From the NCBI GenBank assembly GCA_003525075.1, contig DQFO01000006.1, forward strand, positions 59,321-123,320: DNA of 64,000 nucleotides, in the 5' to 3' direction. The DNA is from Clostridiales bacterium. Its GTDB lineage: Bacteria; Bacillota; Clostridia; TANB77; CAG-508. Both the position numbers and the translations under genes were made by a program. The notes beneath the pieces were generated by a model, which ran no database searches, had not been told where the DNA came from, and saw only the letters and a list, made by a program, of their open reading frames with translations. Positions 44,534 to 55,103 of this stretch are shown here, piece after piece; the first letter of the stretch is position 1; each line of letters starts with the position of its first letter.

Positions 44534-46313
44534 CTAAAAATCTTTAAAACTATATTTAACCTTTTTAGGTTGCTGCTTATTTTTTTCATTTTCTACATTG
44601 TCTTTAAATTTTTCTCTTTGTTCTTCTATTGTCATATCTTCCATCTTACTTGCTTCAATATGTTTAGAATAATCATATTTATTACATATAAAAGGTTTTC
44701 TACCCCTAACTATAACTATCTCTTTATTATTATCTAATTTTAATAATTCATCTGGATTCATTAAATTTCTTTTATTTGTTGCTATGTTTTCCATTCCATA
44801 AGTAAATTTACCATCAAATCCCGCTTCTTTCCTAATAGCATTAGTTTCTACAGTTGCAACTCCAAGATATTCAGTGATATACTCCGCTGTTAAAATATCT
44901 CCGACAACCCATGCATATTTTGGTATCGGCGTTACCTAATATTTCTTGCCAAACATCATTATCATATCTATTCTTTAACTGAGCTATATTTTGGAATATC
45001 ATAAATATATTGATACCCCTACTTCTCGTTGTTGCTAATTTCTTCTCAAAATCTACAATTCTACCTATGTTTGTAAACTCATCTAATATCAATGATGTTT
45101 CAACTTTTAATCTACCATCTGGATTTTCATCTGCTTGTTTTATTAACTTTATGAACAAGAACGAAAAGAATAATGTCGAAAGGAAGTCAAATGCACTATT
45201 TGTATCACTTGTAACAACGAATACACAGGTCTTTTTATTTCCTATATTCTCAAAATTAATTTCATCCTTATTTGTGATATTCCTTATTTTATCTGTTTGG
45301 AATATTTGAAGTCTTGTAGCAAGTCCTGTAACAACTGATTGTTTTACTATGTCTGTTGCTTGTGCATATATGTTATAACTTAGTTTTGTTGGACCTTCAG
45401 TATCATAAAACAATTTATCTATTTGTTTTATATTTCCACTTGCTAATGCATCATAGATAAATCCCATACTCTTGTCTTCTTCTTTTTTTATATAGTTAAT
45501 AACATATAACAATAATGCTTTTAGTAAATTTTGTTCACCTCTATTCCAGAACTCATCTCCACTAGACCTTCTACTTAATTGTGTTCCCTCTATTACTATT
45601 TGACTAAAGATTTGTGCATCTGTTTCATCTTCGACAAAGTTTATAAATCTTGCACCATTTGAAAATGTTGGATTTACTAAGTTAAATACTTCTACATCAT
45701 ATCCTTTTGTTTCAAGATATTTCGCAAGTTTTCTGTATAATTCCCCTTTTGGATCAGTAAATACCAAACTCATCTGTCTTTGAATTGCTTCTTGCACTTC
45801 CTCTTGTACCAATTCAATTCCGTTCGGTATTGCAAAACCACGAGACTTTTTACTGCCGCTGGAGCCAAACACAGCAATATTTTTGTTTAAATATGTGTTC
45901 ATAGGTAGAGTAATTATTTCTTGTTCATCAGTTTCTCCTAGAATAATTCCATCTCTTTTTCCTATACTTAAATATTCTTGTATTTCTTGTTTGTTTCCCC
46001 AATCCGCTGTTCCAAATGTTCCATCTTTCTTTTTTAGATTTACACCTTCTACTTCTATCTTTGCGTTCTGTTTTGTTGTACTTATATTTTTTGCAACTAA
46101 TATGATAATTAAATTTAATATTACCCATATAATAAATATTGTTCCATTTCTGAATATTACAGTAAACAAATTCAAAAAATTTATATCTATCGTGTTTAAA
46201 TTAGTATTAAAGCATTTTTCTAGTATTTTCATAAAACCATTAATTAATGGTATTAAAACAATGTAAGAAAGTAAAAAAAATAAAGATATTTTACTTTTCT
46301 TGTCTTTCCCCAT
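44534..46313 (-). CDS. virD4: VirD4/TraG-type coupling ATPase, +1 frameshift at CGG
   Basis: Two or three N-terminal helices, then the TraG/VirD4 ATPase: GSSGSKKSRGFAIPN (P-loop variant of this subgroup), FTDPKGELYR, SLILDEFTNIG (Walker B) and MIFQNIAQLKNRY. The frame breaks at CGG 44901-44903 after KICMGC; skipping the C gives Gly-Asp-Ile-Leu and the conserved C-terminal third (TAEYITEYLGVATVETNAIRK..., GMENIATNKRNLMNPDEL). The protein feeds the transferred DNA-protein complex into the secretion channel. Start: ATG 46313 with AGGAGG upstream. It overlaps the replication-relaxation gene. Confidence 0.88.
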
Positions 46314-47212
46314 CAATACCTCCTAGCCACTCGTCCATTTCTACAATGTTTGTTTTGTTAGTTAGTATTTCTTCTATTTTTTCTTTATTTTCTTTTAAAG
46401 TTATAATATCTATTTTTCGTATTATGTTTTTATTATTATTGTAAAATTTATTTAATCCATAAAGTCTTTCTGTATCTATAAACGGCATAAAAAATATATA
46501 AGTTCTATCTTCTGTCATATAATCTGCTTTTACCCAGTTAGACAATAGAACTTCTGTATTAGAATACATCTGCTTAATAATTTCATAAAAATCTATATCT
46601 TCATATCTTCTCATTAAATTAAAATTTTCAGGTGTTGGATTTATTATTACTGTAGAATCATTTCCAAATACAAAATTTCTTTTTGCTTTTATCAAATTAA
46701 AATCTTCTACAAAAATCATTATATTTTTATAGCTGACTAATTTCCTTATATCATTTAATATTTGACTTACATAAGGTTTTCTTTTATCATTGGCTATATA
46801 ATAAACAATAAATTCTTTTTCCTGAAATATCATCTTTCCTAAATATTTTCGAGATTGCTCTGTAAATATATCATCATCTTTTATATTCCAACTAGCAATA
46901 AAATCAATATTACTGTCTAATGTCAATGCTGCTACTTTTGCTATTTCATTTAATCTATCAACATATTCTTTTCTTCTACATTTGTAACTATAATCATATC
47001 CAAATTCTTTTACTAGCCTTGTTCCTTTATCATCCAATTTTATATATAACCTGTTTACTCTTCTTATATACCTTTCGCTCTCTAAAACTTTCAACCTTTT
47101 CCTATGATAATCTGTTGTTCCATATATCAGCCTACAATCCGAACCAAGCATCAGCTTATACTTACCTAGAAACATCAAAACTTCTGTATCTTTTCCGAGT
47201 TAATCTTACCAT
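46291..47212 (-). CDS. Replication-relaxation family protein, +1 frameshift at CGG in codon 6
   Basis: Starting at ATG 47212 (AAAGGA upstream), the frame reads MVRLT and then CGG (47195-47197). Skipping the C gives MVRLTGKDTEVLMFLGKYKL, the classic winged-helix opening of replication-relaxation proteins, followed by VLESERYIRRVNRLYIKLDDKG. Without the shift, translation ends within eight codons. These DNA-binding proteins sit next to coupling-protein genes in Gram-positive conjugative elements and are thought to act in DNA processing or regulation. Confidence 0.8.
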
Positions 47213-47256
47213 CCCATTCCTTTATCCACTCCTTCCTTTTTTCTTTTCTATATGAC

Positions 47257-47320
47257 ACACCCTTTTTGCACACCTTAATCCCTACTATGTGTCTTACACG
47301 CTAAACAAGACACAGGGTGT
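47257..47320. other. Candidate origin of transfer (oriT)
   Basis: An 8-bp perfect stem (TGTGTCTT 47288-47295, AAGACACA 47307-47314) presents the loop ACACGCTAAAC. The string ACGCTAA matches what I recall of the nick region of ICEBs1/Tn916-type oriT (loop CACGCTAAC between G/C-rich arms). Outer arms ACACCCT (47257) and AGGGTGT (47314) enclose it. The site lies in the non-coding gap between conjugation genes. Confidence 0.45.
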
Positions 47321-47358
47321 TTTTCTCTATTGCCTTATTTTTAGGCATTTTTAATATA

Positions 47359-47411
47359 GTCAAACTCTCCGTTTGAAAATACCCTAAAAACTGTTCAAAC
47401 GGATACTTTGA
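47359..47411. promoter_or_regulatory. Nested inverted repeat, possible operator or attenuator
   Basis: Inner arms CCGTTTGAA (47369-47377) and TTCAAACGG (47394-47402), outer arms GTCAAA (47359) and TTTGAC (47406). This long imperfect dyad lies between the DUF6100-like gene and the replication-relaxation gene. Confidence 0.6.
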
Positions 47412-47427
47412 CCTATCCGCTTGAGTC

Positions 47428-48033
47428 TCATTTTGTATCCGCTTCTATTTGATTTTTAATAAAATCTAGCATTTTTTCCCCTCTAAAAACATACACTTCT
47501 GTATATGGTTTTTTCTTTTTATTGGTTGTTCCAAGTACACCATAAAACATGTTATTTATATTGTCATCTGCTATTACTTTTGATAGTACAAGACCATCTA
47601 CAATAGGTTTTATAAACTTATTATCTATATCAATATTCTTCTGATTTTCTACTACTTTTATAAATACAAACACTAGTTCTTTGTTGAATAAATCTTTATA
47701 TTCTTTTGTCTTATCCATAACATTTAGCATTATATTTTTATATGCACAATTATTAATATTTTTGTACTTTGGTATTACTTCAGGAATGTATATTTTTAAA
47801 ACATCATTTTCTACTGTTGCACTATATCTATCATTCAAATAAGTTATTTTATCTTGTTCATTTACTTCATATTTATTGCTTAATTTTATCTTGTTAAACA
47901 AATTATTTCTTATTCTTTCAAAACTTCTTAAATAATTCTCTACATGCTTATTTTCAACAATTTCTTGATTATTGATAATAAACTCTGTTTCATCTCTTAA
48001 ATCTTCTAATTCTGTTAAAATTTCTTTTTGCAT
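47428..48033 (-). CDS. DUF6100-like protein of conjugative elements
   Basis: 201 residues from ATG 48033 (TGGGAGG upstream). Helical N-terminus (MQKEILTELEDLRDETEF...), then an alpha/beta part with VLKIYIPEVIPKYKN and a C-terminal YTEVYVFRGEKMLDF. Recurrent in ICEs of gut Clostridia; function unknown. Confidence 0.6.
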   Translation of the reverse strand: MQKEILTELEDLRDETEFIINNQEIVENKHVENYLRSFERIRNNLFNKIKLSNKYEVNEQDKITYLNDRYSATVENDVLKIYIPEVIPKYKNINNCAYKNIMLNVMDKTKEYKDLFNKELVFVFIKVVENQKNIDIDNKFIKPIVDGLVLSKVIADDNINNMFYGVLGTTNKKKKPYTEVYVFRGEKMLDFIKNQIEADTK

Positions 48034-48109
48034 ATTGTTTAGTACCTCCCATATAAAAATTATTAAAAGAAGATGCAAAAGCTTTTTTGCTCTCACATCT
48101 TCTATATAT

Positions 48110-48373
48110 TTATTCTTCTACTGTGTCATCATATTGTTCTGATATAGTTTCTAATATTTGTAGTCTTGTTTCATTATCTAGTGGATATGAAAAATCTTGC
48201 CTAAAATTTCTATTTTTCACTTTTCTCTTTGGCATACTAATATATCTACCATTTTTTCCATCTAATAATTTAATTTCTCTTATGATAAAACAATTATCTA
48301 TACAAATACTCGCTGCTGCTAGTAAATCCCCTTTATTTATTTTTTTAATTCTTACTTCTGTAATATTTAACAT
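48110..48373 (-). CDS. spoVG: SpoVG-family protein
   Basis: 87 residues: MLNITEVRIKKINKGDLLAAASICIDNCFIIREIKLLDGKNGRYISMPKRK contains the SpoVG core. The chromosomal protein is a site-specific DNA/RNA-binding regulator in Firmicutes; copies of this kind are frequent cargo of ICEs. AGGAGG precedes the ATG. Confidence 0.88.
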   Translation of the reverse strand: MLNITEVRIKKINKGDLLAAASICIDNCFIIREIKLLDGKNGRYISMPKRKVKNRNFRQDFSYPLDNETRLQILETISEQYDDTVEE

Positions 48374-48412
48374 ATAATTTTCCTCCTTATAATCTGATTT
48401 TTATTTTAGAAA

Positions 48413-48434
48413 AAGAGTGATACGAATATCACTC
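48413..48434 (-). terminator. Terminator of the adhesin gene
   Basis: AGAGTGATA and TATCACTCT form a 9-bp stem; TTTTTC follows on the - strand. Confidence 0.75.
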
Positions 48435-48440
48435 TAAATT

Positions 48441-51400
48441 CTAGTTATTTTTGTTTTTTCTTTTTAATACAACTATTCCTGTTGTTATTCCTAATAATGA
48501 AATTATTGCACTACCTATTAGCAATATATAATTCATTTCACTACCAGTTTGAATCTTTGGTATTAGTTTATTATAATAAGTGAATGTGCATATAGAGTCA
48601 TTATCTTCTAATAATTCTCCATCTGCAAAAGTCCCTTCATTATTTATCTCTATTTTAACGACTTTGTCTGATAGTTGATATCCGAATGGAGCTTTTGTTT
48701 CCTTAATATAATATGTTCCATACCTTAAATCTTCAAAAGTAACTGTTCCACTTTCTTTGTCTGCTTTAACTTCTTTGATTAATTTTGTACATTCTGGATC
48801 TTCATATATTCCAAACTTAAATTTTGCTTTTATTGTTTCTTTTGTTTCGCTATCTGCTTTAATTACTTTTATCGTTTTTAGTATTGGCATATCTTTCATT
48901 TCAACTAACTGTGTTTCTTTGTCAGTAGTTACTACAAAATTTATAGACTCTGCAACTTCATATCCATAAGGGCAAGTTTTTTCTGTCAATGTATATTCCT
49001 TGCCTTCTTCTAATCCAGTAACATGATGTGGCTCATTTGTAGAAGTCCATTTGTCTATGACATTTCCTTCTTTATCAGTTACTTCAAGTTCAGCTCCTGG
49101 TAATTCTTCACCTGTTACTAAATCAGTTTTAGACACTAATACCACTTTATCAATCATCTCTATTTTTTGAGTTTCTTTATCCTTGCTTACTGTAAATTCT
49201 ATATCTGTAGCTTTAACATATCCATCTATTGCAATTTCTTCGTGCATAACATATGTTTCGCCCTCGATTAATCCTTGTATTCTATGTGGTTCTTTTCCAG
49301 ATACCCATTTATCTACAATGTTTTTCGTTTTTGTATTTGTAACAATTATTGTAGCACCTTCAAGTTCATCTCCTGCAATATCTTTCTTGCTCATTTCTAC
49401 AATTTTGTCAATCATTTCTATCTTTTGTGTTTCTTTGTCTTTACTTACTGTAAATTCAACATCTGTTGCAATTACATATCCTTCAGGTGCATATTCTTCA
49501 TGTAAAGTATATGTTTTCCCCTCTACTAAATTTTTAATTTTATGTGCTTCATTAGTAGAAGTCCATTCATCAACTATGTTACCCTCTTTATCAAATACTT
49601 TTAGTTCAGCACCTTCTATTTCTTCGCCGCCTATGTCGTTCTTAGTCATTTCCACTATTTTATCTATCATTACAACTTTCTGTGTTTCATTTGTATTTTC
49701 TACTTTGAATTTAATTTCTGTAGCTTTAACATATCCAAGCGGTGCTAAATCTTCTCTTAATGTATACTCTTTTCCAACTGTTAAGCCTTCTATAGTATGT
49801 GCTTTATTTGAAGAAGTCCATTTATCTATTACTTTTCCATTTTCATCTATAACAGATAATTCTGCTCCTGGTAGTTCTTTATCTCCTGTAATTGTGGTTT
49901 TTGAAATTTCTACAAGTGTAGTATCATTAACAATTTCTCTTGTTTCTGTATATACTTTTGTAGTAGTATCTTTTTGTGTGAATTTAACTTCATATTTTGT
50001 TTCATTTAGTACTAATCCATCTAGTGTTTTAACTTCTTGTAGTTCATATGTTCCCATTGGTAATTTTTCTATTTTTAAATTACCTTTTTTATCTACATTA
50101 TAAGTATTTACTTCTTGTCCTTTTTTATAAATAATTGAGCCATCAGCTGGATCAATTATATCTACTTTTGCACTTAGCTTAAATTGTATTCCACTTAAAT
50201 CCGATACATCTACTATTGATGTATCTACATTTTCTTTTAAGGCTACTGACTTATCTACTATTAGAGTTCCAAATGGCTTATTATTTTTAATCTCAACTGT
50301 TTTAATATAATCTCCTGTATTGTCTTGATCGTAATCTTTAATTGTATCTACTTTGAATTTTATTGGGCTATCTAATTGTAAATAACCTGATGGTATTTTT
50401 ATCTCTGACACTTCATATTCACCTACTGGTAGTAATAATGGTGTTACAACAGTTCCTTGTTCATCTCTTATATTATCATAACTTCCATCTACTACTACTA
50501 AATTTTTTGAATTAGTAGTAAATGAATTATAAACTGTACTACCCACTTTTTGTGTTATAATTTCACCTTTTTTATATATAATTTTTCCATTGCCTCTATC
50601 ATAAATATCTTTAGCTGCTTTTATTTGAAAAGTTGCACTATTTAAAGATACTATTTTTCCACTATCAGCATCTTTTTTTACTAATTTTATATATGTTTCC
50701 ATTTGTTCATTATTTACATATAAATGTTTTATTTTTTTAGCAATCTCTACTACTTCGCTTTCATCTTCTGTAATAGAAAATGTAAAGTCTGATGAAACAT
50801 AGAAATCTTTTGGAGTCTTAGTTTCTTTAACTAGATATTTTCCGTATGGTAATTTATTTTGTGTATAAGCATCTCCATTTTCATCTGTTACAATACTTTC
50901 ATAGCTTGGTGCTATTTTTTGTGCTTCAGCAACTCTTTTTGAATCTACTTTTACACTATTTCCATACTCATCTAATCCGTTCCATATTTCTGCATAACTA
51001 TATCCTGAATCTAGTGCTTTTTCTACATCCGAATATAATTTCATTGTAAATTCTGCACCTTGTAGTCCTGGAACAAGACCTGAATTCTCTTTTATTCCAC
51101 TTTTATAAATATGGACTTGCATTTTCTTAACTGCTTCATTACTAGTTATTACTTTTGAAATTACTTCTGTTTTTTGGTCTTTATATTCAAGATTAGCTTC
51201 ATATTCTTTTGTATCTAATAAATATCCTAATGAAGAAACAGACTCTTTAACTAGATATTTCCCAAGTGGTAATCCTGTAACATCTGTTGTGTTTCCTCTA
51301 TCATTTGTTGTTCTTGTTGAAACTAAGTCACCTTTTGAATAATGCTTTATAGTATGTGCTTTATTCCATATATCTTCATTTGCATAAACTTCATATTTAG

Positions 51401-52992
51401 CATTTTCAAGTGTTGCATCTCCTTGAGCAACATTTCCTTTCTCACTATCTCTTTTTATTATTGTAATAGTCCCTGTTGGTTCATCATTGATTACACCTTC
51501 TATTTTCAATTCTACAATAGGTGTTTTATTGTTTATGAATTTTAGTTCTGCATCATATATTTTGTTGTTTAACAAATAACCTGTCGGCGCTTTTATTTCT
51601 TGCACAGTATATTTTCCCATTGGTAGTTCTTTAATTGTTGCGATTCCAGTCTTTTCGTCACTCACTATTGTTGCAACTGTATCTCCTTTATTAAAGTATG
51701 TTTTAGTTTTAGCAACATTTGTAATCTTATCTTTTGCCTTTACTATAAATTCTGCATTTCCTACTGCATCTCCATTATCATTTACTTTATAAATATAGAT
51801 TTCTCCTGTAGGTTCATTGTTTTTAAACTCAACACTTGCTGTTTCTCCAGCTTTAACAATTACTTGTTTTATATTCTCATCAATTAAATATCCATGAGCT
51901 ACTTCTGTTTCTTTTATATAGTAAATTCCAGGTTTTAATTTATCAAATAATATATTTCCATTTTTATCTGTTATACCAGTATTTACTTTATTAGTACAAT
52001 TTTCATCTGTGTATAATTCAAATTTACATTCACTAACTGCATTTCCTATATTATTAACTTTTTTAAGCAATATTTTTCCACTTTCTACTTCTATATTAAA
52101 ATTAAAGAATGTTGGGTCTACATAGCTTGAAAAGATAAGGTCCTGAACTGCACCTGATGCAAAATGAAAATATATATATGATGACATTTCGTGTGCACTA
52201 TATTGTGTCCCATTAGGCATTAGTCTATAAATACCATATCCATTAGAACTAAATGATGCTGAATTTGCATTTGTATTTCCATCTACTGTAACTATTAAAT
52301 CATTACTTCCTTGTATATGATTAAAAGTTATGCCATTAGTTGTTTGGTTGAATGATTGATATGATGCTAAAACACCATTTACATCTGTAAAAGTTTTACT
52401 TTCTCCTATTACTGTCTTTTGTGTTTGCCCATTAAACGATACATTTGTATTATGATAATTATTATATATTCTTTCTGTTTCGCTTAACCATGAAGAATAT
52501 ATTGAAGATGACATATAACCATTTTTCCACGAGTCTCTGCTTGGTGCACCATATTGAAAATTGATATTATTTCTAATATATTCCCAGACATACTGTTGTG
52601 TAGCACATGCATCCTTTCTTGCTTGTGCCGAATTAGGCAATCCTGCACCATGTTTCATTGTGTATCCAAAATATATATATTCTGCAATTCTTTGATAAGC
52701 TCCACTATTTAATTCCGCTTTAAATTGTGTATCATATTCGTAAATCCCACCATTTGGACTTTTCTGTCCATACTGACTACAAAATACCATATAAGCATTT
52801 CCATCATAAGTAGCATAATGTAATTCATGTCCGATATGTTGACAAACTTCCTGCAATGACTCCAAAATTTGCATTTGAATTTATATCTGTAATGTAACTT
52901 GCAAATACTGATAAATTACTACTGCTAATTATAATCATTACAAGCATCAATATTGCTACAATTTTCTTGATATTTTTCTTTATTTTAATCAT
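48441..52992 (-). CDS. Giant thioester/SpaA-repeat surface adhesin, +1 frameshift at CGG after the signal peptide
   Basis: From ATG 52992 (AAAGGA upstream) the frame encodes a signal peptide (MIKIKKNIKKIVAILMLVMI...VFA) and then ...AGSLSTY before CGG 52831-52833. Skipping the C continues GHELHYATYDGNAYMVFCSQYG, a thioester domain with the reactive Cys in FCSQYG and Gln in TQQYVW. Then come about eleven SpaA/Cna_B-like domains: six varied, four close copies of about 80 residues, and one last. They carry isopeptide Glu motifs such as KETKAPFGY. The end is a sortase signal (IPKIQTG), a hydrophobic helix and KRKNKN. About 1,516 residues. Covalent host or matrix binding is its likely role. Confidence 0.85.
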
Positions 52993-53012
52993 TTTATCAA
53001 TTCCTTTCCATA

Positions 53013-53037
53013 TAAAAAAGAGCCTGTAAGCTCTTCT
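53013..53037 (-). terminator. Terminator between the Cys-rich protein gene and the adhesin
   Basis: AAGAGC and GCTCTT form a stem with a following TTTTTT run on the - strand. Confidence 0.65.
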
Positions 53038-53077
53038 TTCTTATTTTATAATTTTTAAACTTCTTCTGTATATTTTT

Positions 53078-54037
53078 TTAATTTTCTTCTACCCAAAAAT
53101 AAAATAATCCGCAAGGACATTCTTTTACTGCATAATTTCCAGACTTCATGTCTTTCATATAATTCTTACATTCTGTCCAAGCTGCATCCCAAGTCTTATA
53201 ATATCCATGCTCATTTTTACCAGTCCCTTGCCAATGCTTTTTTCCTCCTTCATCACACCAGATTGGTTCTTCCTTTTTAGGTATTGAATCCGCATTATTT
53301 GTACTACTATTTTGTACATTACTGCTTGAATTTGAAGAACTATTTTGTGTTTTTTTATTATTCTTTACATCATTCTTTTTTGTACCTTGAATCGTTCCAG
53401 AATTTTTAGATGTTGCATTATTTGTGAATTGTTCTTGCTTTTCAATTTTTTCCTTCTGTGTTTCTTCTGCTTTTTCTAATATATTGATTTTTAATTCTAT
53501 TTCTTTTTTATTACTATAAATATCTTCAACAGATGCTATTGTTGTTTGTTCTCCACTTATACTAGAATTAATATTGGATAAATTTACTACTAGTTCTTTC
53601 GTTGGTGACAAGTCAGTAACATTAAAATATTTTTTAAAATCAAATGAAGATAAATCAGTATTATAATCTATTCGTATATTTTCTAATACTTCTATATTAG
53701 GAGCAATAGTATCTTTTATTTCTATTTTTTGTTTTAATATTATATTTTTATAAATTATATTTATTTCATACACCCCTACTGCTGGATAATCTTTATCTTT
53801 TTCATTTTCAATATTGTTTTCTATACTAATCTCTTGTTTATTAATAAATTTATATTTTGATAAATCTACTAATTCTTCAATATTAGGATTATATGTATTT
53901 CCATATTCTATAACTACATTATCTTTTATAAGTGAAATTCCATTATTTCTTTTTTCTAAAAATAACATATATGTTATTCCAAAAATTATTACTAAAAATA
54001 GTATTATTACCAAACCTATTAAAACTTTTTTCTTCAT
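53078..54037 (-). CDS. Membrane-anchored extracellular protein with Ig-like region and Cys-rich tail
   Basis: About 319 residues: an N-terminal helix, two beta-rich segments (YGNTYNPNIEELVDLSKY, KDTIAPNIEVLENIRIDYNTDL) resembling bacterial Ig-like repeats, a Ser/Asn/Lys linker, and a compact C-terminal domain with four Cys and several Trp (WCDEGGKKHWQGTG, WTECKNYM, ECPCGLFYFW). ATG 54037 is six bases after GAAGGTG. It lies between sortase and adhesin, so a role at the cell surface is likely; the tail domain is not one I know. Confidence 0.6.
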   Translation of the reverse strand: MKKKVLIGLVIILFLVIIFGITYMLFLEKRNNGISLIKDNVVIEYGNTYNPNIEELVDLSKYKFINKQEISIENNIENEKDKDYPAVGVYEINIIYKNIILKQKIEIKDTIAPNIEVLENIRIDYNTDLSSFDFKKYFNVTDLSPTKELVVNLSNINSSISGEQTTIASVEDIYSNKKEIELKINILEKAEETQKEKIEKQEQFTNNATSKNSGTIQGTKKNDVKNNKKTQNSSSNSSSNVQNSSTNNADSIPKKEEPIWCDEGGKKHWQGTGKNEHGYYKTWDAAWTECKNYMKDMKSGNYAVKECPCGLFYFWVEEN

Positions 54038-54151
54038 ATTCATCACCTTCGTATAAGAGTATATCATAAATTTTATACTTTTCCATAGTTCAAAAATAAT
54101 TTTCTTTTCAAAGTGCTTCTAACACTATAAAAATCAACTGTTTTTAAGCAT

Positions 54152-54874
54152 TTAATTAACTTTTTCTAATTTTGCTACTATATAATACCTCTGATCCGTT
54201 GGCGTTGTATGATTATTTAGGTATGAACATGTTGATAATTTTACTATTTTTTTGATTTCACTTACATTATCTACAGAATATTTACTTGCTTTTTTGTAAT
54301 ATTCTACCTGTTCTTCAAAATCTAATAACTTAATATTGTTTTCTTCCTTATTTATGCCTATTGAATAACAACTAAATACTGTTGCTTTATAATTTTGATT
54401 TTTTGTGTATATCTCAAAACTAGAATGCTTATCAAAAAATTCTTTATTCATATATTTGCCTAATTCTGAAAACATAATTCCACTTTTCATATTGTGTCCG
54501 TATAATACTGTTTCATAATCTTGAAATGGATTATTATTTAGCGTAAATATTGAACCGTTATTATTATATTTTCCACCAAATGAATGTTTTAAATATTTTA
54601 AGTTATCAGTATCTTTAAGAATTGGATAATCTATATTTGTATCATTTATTTTGATCCAGCCAATAATATCTGTATTTATATTCGATAATTTATCCCAATC
54701 AATTATTGTTTTTTCTGTGTTTTCTTCTGTCTTATTCTTTGTAAACACATCTTCTATTAATTGTAAATTAGAATTATTGCTTACTTTATATTGTAAAAAA
54801 TTGCTAATTAAAAAATACGAAGACACAAGTAATATTATTATACATATAATTATAACAATTCGTATAATCTTTAT
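54152..54874 (-). CDS. srtB: Class B sortase with a non-standard start codon
   Basis: The catalytic domain is complete: His in VLYGHNMKSG, Cys in LSTCSYLNN and Arg in TDQRYYIVAKL, with class B features (DWDKLSNINTDIIGWIKI, NNNPFQDYETVLYGH). The first visible standard start, GTG 54826, would delete the membrane helix. The helix is coded in frame back to ATA 54874 (or ATT 54868), and AGGAGG lies nine bases before that ATA, ideal spacing. TGA TAA stop codons close the frame above. It would anchor the adhesin ending IPKIQTG. Confidence 0.75.
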   Translation of the reverse strand: MKIIRIVIIICIIILLVSSYFLISNFLQYKVSNNSNLQLIEDVFTKNKTEENTEKTIIDWDKLSNINTDIIGWIKINDTNIDYPILKDTDNLKYLKHSFGGKYNNNGSIFTLNNNPFQDYETVLYGHNMKSGIMFSELGKYMNKEFFDKHSSFEIYTKNQNYKATVFSCYSIGINKEENNIKLLDFEEQVEYYKKASKYSVDNVSEIKKIVKLSTCSYLNNHTTPTDQRYYIVAKLEKVN

Positions 54875-54942
54875 TTTTTATCACCTCCTAGTCATATATT
54901 TTTTTCTGCACATCACCTCCTTAAATGTAATATTTTTATTAT

Positions 54943-55092
54943 TTAAGTATTATTAGTATAAATTGTATTTTTATTTAATGTATTATCTTTACATTCTTCA
55001 CTAATGGGTAATATCATTTTAAACCCAAATAATATAAATACAGTTGTAAATATAATTAAACAATATTTAAGTATTCTTTTTATTATTTTCAT
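54943..55092 (-). CDS. Small membrane protein, 49 residues
   Basis: ATG 55092 after AAGGAG: one hydrophobic helix (YCLIIFTTVFILFGFKMIL) and a short polar tail. It lies between the receiver-like gene and the sortase. After its stop, AAGGAGG and a ten-codon ORF (MCRKKYMTRR, 54904-54872 region) overlap the sortase ribosome site. Confidence 0.5.
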   Translation of the reverse strand: MKIIKRILKYCLIIFTTVFILFGFKMILPISEECKDNTLNKNTIYTNNT

Positions 55093-55103
55093 TTCGTTCT
55101 CCT

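Noticed and set aside
52441..52874. ATG at 52874 as the true adhesin start
   Set aside because: It gives no signal peptide, has no ribosome site, and its first residues do not belong to the thioester domain; the other frame supplies a signal peptide.
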